This document shows, piece after piece, positions 63,514-64,000 of a DNA stretch of 64,000 bases. The notes beneath the pieces are model-generated. The model saw only the letters and a program-made list of their open reading frames with translations, had not been told where the DNA came from and searched no databases. How positions within the stretch are numbered: the stretch's first letter is position 1; each line of letters opens with the position of its first letter. The DNA is from Encephalitozoon hellem ATCC 50504 (taxonomy: Eukaryota; Microsporidia; Unikaryonidae), in assembly GCF_000277815.2 (NCBI RefSeq), contig NC_018472.1:1-64000 (forward strand). The letters run 5' to 3'. The translations under genes were made by a program, and so were the position numbers.

Positions 63514-64000
63514 TCAAGAATAAGACCATATTGATGAGTATAGGTGAAGAACATATGACTCTACTTTGAGGCGGGTGCAAAAGATGGACAGGAGTACATA
63601 AGTGGATATGCTAGCAATGGGATTTCTTAGGGTATCCCACTGTGCATATATTGGAACCGTAATCTTGAGATCGAGTATGCTTGGCTTGTGAGGAATTTCC
63701 TCTAAGAGGGATACAATGTCATTATACTTTCCTGTCTTGTAGAGTATCATGAAGCCAGGAATCGGATCTTCCCCTAGAATGCATCTCCCTACCTCTTTTG
63801 AGATTGAGTCCATAAAGTTTTCTATGGACAGAGAGGCATTGTCTGGGTTCCATTCCTTTACTTCAAAAAGGCCATCCGGATTTTCAAACAGAAGACGCCT
63901 TGAGGAATGAAGAATTTTCTTCATGACTTCTAGAGTCTTTTTTTCTATCCCAGGAACTTCCCCTTCTTCTTTTTGAGGTTGTACGATGTGATGCTCCTTA
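63514..64000 (-). CDS. C-terminal part of an unidentified protein, 5' end beyond the window
   Basis: The frame is open from the right edge (base 64000) to a stop at 63514, giving at least 161 codons; an internal ATG at 63924 is unlikely to be the start because Lys/Glu/Pro-rich coding-like text (KEEGEVPGIEKK) continues upstream in frame. The visible part has a helix KKILHSSRRLLF, a segment FEVKEWNPDNASLSIENFMD, hydrophobic IPGFMILYKTGKYNDIVSLL, and a helical tail rich in Leu, Tyr and Ser. No domain is recognised. Confidence 0.65.
   Translation of the reverse strand, partial: KEHHIVQPQKEEGEVPGIEKKTLEVMKKILHSSRRLLFENPDGLFEVKEWNPDNASLSIENFMDSISKEVGRCILGEDPIPGFMILYKTGKYNDIVSLLEEIPHKPSILDLKITVPIYAQWDTLRNPIASISTYVLLSIFCTRLKVESYVLHLYSSIWSYS

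Noticed and set aside
1..64000. tRNA or rRNA genes and CRISPR arrays
   Set aside because: I scanned the gaps for tRNA box motifs and regularly spaced repeats and saw none. A tRNA covariance search would settle it.

Overview
The window is almost certainly a chromosome end plus adjacent core of an Encephalitozoon species (Microsporidia). Evidence: extreme gene density (gaps usually 20-280 bp, some 3' ends overlapping), shortened eukaryotic proteins, one 36-bp intron in a ribosomal protein gene, DUF1609 and DUF2463 subtelomeric families, and AAATTT/CCC-like elements just upstream of start codons. An intact folate gene cluster (dihydrofolate/folylpolyglutamate synthase, FolB-FolK-FolP fusion, GTP cyclohydrolase I) points to E. 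hellem: from general knowledge, these horizontally acquired genes occur in E. hellem and E. romaleae, are partly broken in E. romaleae, and are absent from E. cuniculi and E. intestinalis. The species call is inference.

Layout. 1-6.7 kb is subtelomeric: a frameshifted DUF1609 fragment running off the edge, a G-depleted spacer, a decayed coding relic, two DUF2463 membrane protein genes, an intact DUF1609 gene and a P-loop gene resembling TTD14/NadR-type ATPases. This part has a strong C-over-G bias on the + strand whichever strand is coding. 7.0-11.6 kb holds the folate genes; a third DUF2463 gene (11.9-12.6 kb) lies on the core side, so the folate block sits inside a DUF2463 array. From 12.7 kb the sequence is ordinary core.

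Core genes: kinesin-4/KIF21-like motor, NTE-type phospholipase, GID5/ARMC8-like protein, several small or histidine-rich secreted proteins (20-24 kb), SAR1, an ABCG-like protein that has lost its ATPase motifs, a tandem pair of unknown single-pass membrane proteins, an amino acid transporter, a domesticated Mutator-like transposase with SWIM and AT-hook, a 60-residue PP1 inhibitor (YPI1/PPP1R11), two UTP-B rRNA-processing subunits (PWP2, UTP13), TAH18, spliced eS1, phosphomannomutase, glycerol-3-phosphate dehydrogenase, an AC19/RPB11-type polymerase subunit, a degenerate dUTPase-like protein, proteasome beta7, MLH1, acetyl-CoA synthetase, phosphoglycerate kinase, Pol epsilon subunit B, BAP31, SWI3/RSC8, eRF1, NASP/HIF1, NSE3, CPSF100/CFT2, ARP5, V-ATPase E, RBG1/DRG1, Pol III RPC5, ASE1/MAP65 and a partial unknown gene at the right edge.

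The three folate genes together would carry GTP to dihydrofolate (apart from a dephosphorylation step and the p-aminobenzoate supply). The rest is housekeeping. I saw no rRNA, tRNA, CRISPR or recognisable intact transposon. Where an open frame extended upstream only through GTG/TTG codons or through implausible sequence, I placed the start at the ATG that fits the family N-terminus.
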